Assembly: GCA_902779085.1 (NCBI GenBank)
Contig: CACYZY010000010.1
Span: 40,497-104,496, forward strand
Length of the DNA stretch: 64,000 nucleotides
Reading direction: 5' to 3'
Source: an uncultured Bacteroidales bacterium
Lineage (GTDB): Bacteria; Bacteroidota; Bacteroidia; Bacteroidales; Bacteroidaceae
In this document: positions 63,885-64,000 of the stretch, piece after piece
Layout of the letters: each line of letters opens with the position of its first letter
Position numbering within the stretch: the stretch's first letter is position 1
The notes under the pieces: model-generated
Told to the model about the DNA's origin: nothing
The model's database searches: none
The model's input: only the letters and a program-made list of their open reading frames with translations
Made by a program: the position numbers and the translations under genes

Positions 63885-64000
63885 CATCCGCTTTCCGAAA
63901 GGGCAAGCATTGATCTATGACAGGATGATGGACAGAGGACAGGCAGCGTCCGGTGATTTCGTCCCTTCGGGATGTTGTTATCCGGAGGTCTGAAAAGGTG

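Noticed and set aside
1-64000. Mobile elements, prophage or restriction/defence systems
   Set aside because: No transposase, integrase, restriction, toxin-antitoxin or phage structural gene is recognisable; all larger genes are housekeeping or metabolic.

Overview
The window comes from a chromosome of the order Bacteroidales (Bacteroides/Phocaeicola/Prevotella type). The evidence is promoter architecture of the Bacteroidota kind (TTTG, 19-20 bp, TAnnTTTG) at many loci, few Shine-Dalgarno sequences, an OstA/SurA/MutL block, a fused RibBA, periplasmic Gfo/Idh/MocA plus DUF1080 proteins, and zinc-free forms of L36 and S14. I cannot place it to genus. No transposase, integrase, phage gene or CRISPR array is visible; this is a core-genome segment.

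Layout. 1-6.7 kb (+): envelope biogenesis (two parvulin-type prolyl isomerases and an OstA/LptA-like protein), a small membrane protein and MutL. 6.7-12.1 kb (-): secreted GH13 amylase, LpxH-like phosphatase and a DUF59 protein under one promoter; RadC and a glycosyltransferase; elongation factor P. 12.2-30.0 kb (+): rpmH, then a very long ribosomal block in the order rpsL-rpsG-fusA, S10, spc (with secY, infA, rpmJ) and alpha (rpsM-rpsK-rpsD-rpoA-rplQ), closed by a strong terminator. 30.1-34.5 kb (+): a four-gene surface O-acylation-like cluster (secreted protein, two SGNH proteins, MBOAT acyltransferase). 34.5-36.7 kb (+): a Tat-exported Gfo/Idh/MocA oxidoreductase with a DUF1080 protein. 36.85-37.2 kb: a probable ~155-nt small RNA (+) and a tRNA with anticodon CAT (-).

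37.3-41.9 kb: LptF/G-like permease, RibBA, PLP aminotransferase (+) and a 57-aa two-cluster ferredoxin (-). 42.0-46.1 kb: dnaX (-), then a divergent FtsB-like protein, a membrane protein and a DUF1593 lipoprotein (+). 46.4-51.3 kb (-): AMP-forming acyl ligase, RF2, a 47-aa membrane protein, a CYTH protein and a MgtC/DUF4010 protein. 51.4-54.0 kb (+): ArgE-like deacylase, YraN, BirA, TadA. 54.0-55.6 kb (-): Psd, PssA and a DUF4834-like protein, i.e. phosphatidylethanolamine synthesis. 55.8-60.3 kb (+): DnaE, thioredoxin and an acidic protein. 60.3-62.6 kb (-): a small lipoprotein, a repeat-rich gap, a membrane protein, TsaE and a Cys-rich anchored protein. 62.6-64.0 kb (+): an HMA-domain protein, an endonuclease/exonuclease/phosphatase lipoprotein and, at the edge, a strong promoter that looks like that of an rRNA operon.

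The main unexplained structure is non-coding: a promoter-to-terminator unit without an ORF at 36.85-37.05 kb; arrays of a 22-bp palindromic unit at 12.5 and 61.3 kb; a second dispersed repeat at 46.2 and 61.1 kb; and hairpins at r-protein gene junctions. Protein-level oddities are a MutL whose endonuclease and zinc motifs are degenerate, and an RF2 with SPY in place of SPF and no programmed frameshift.
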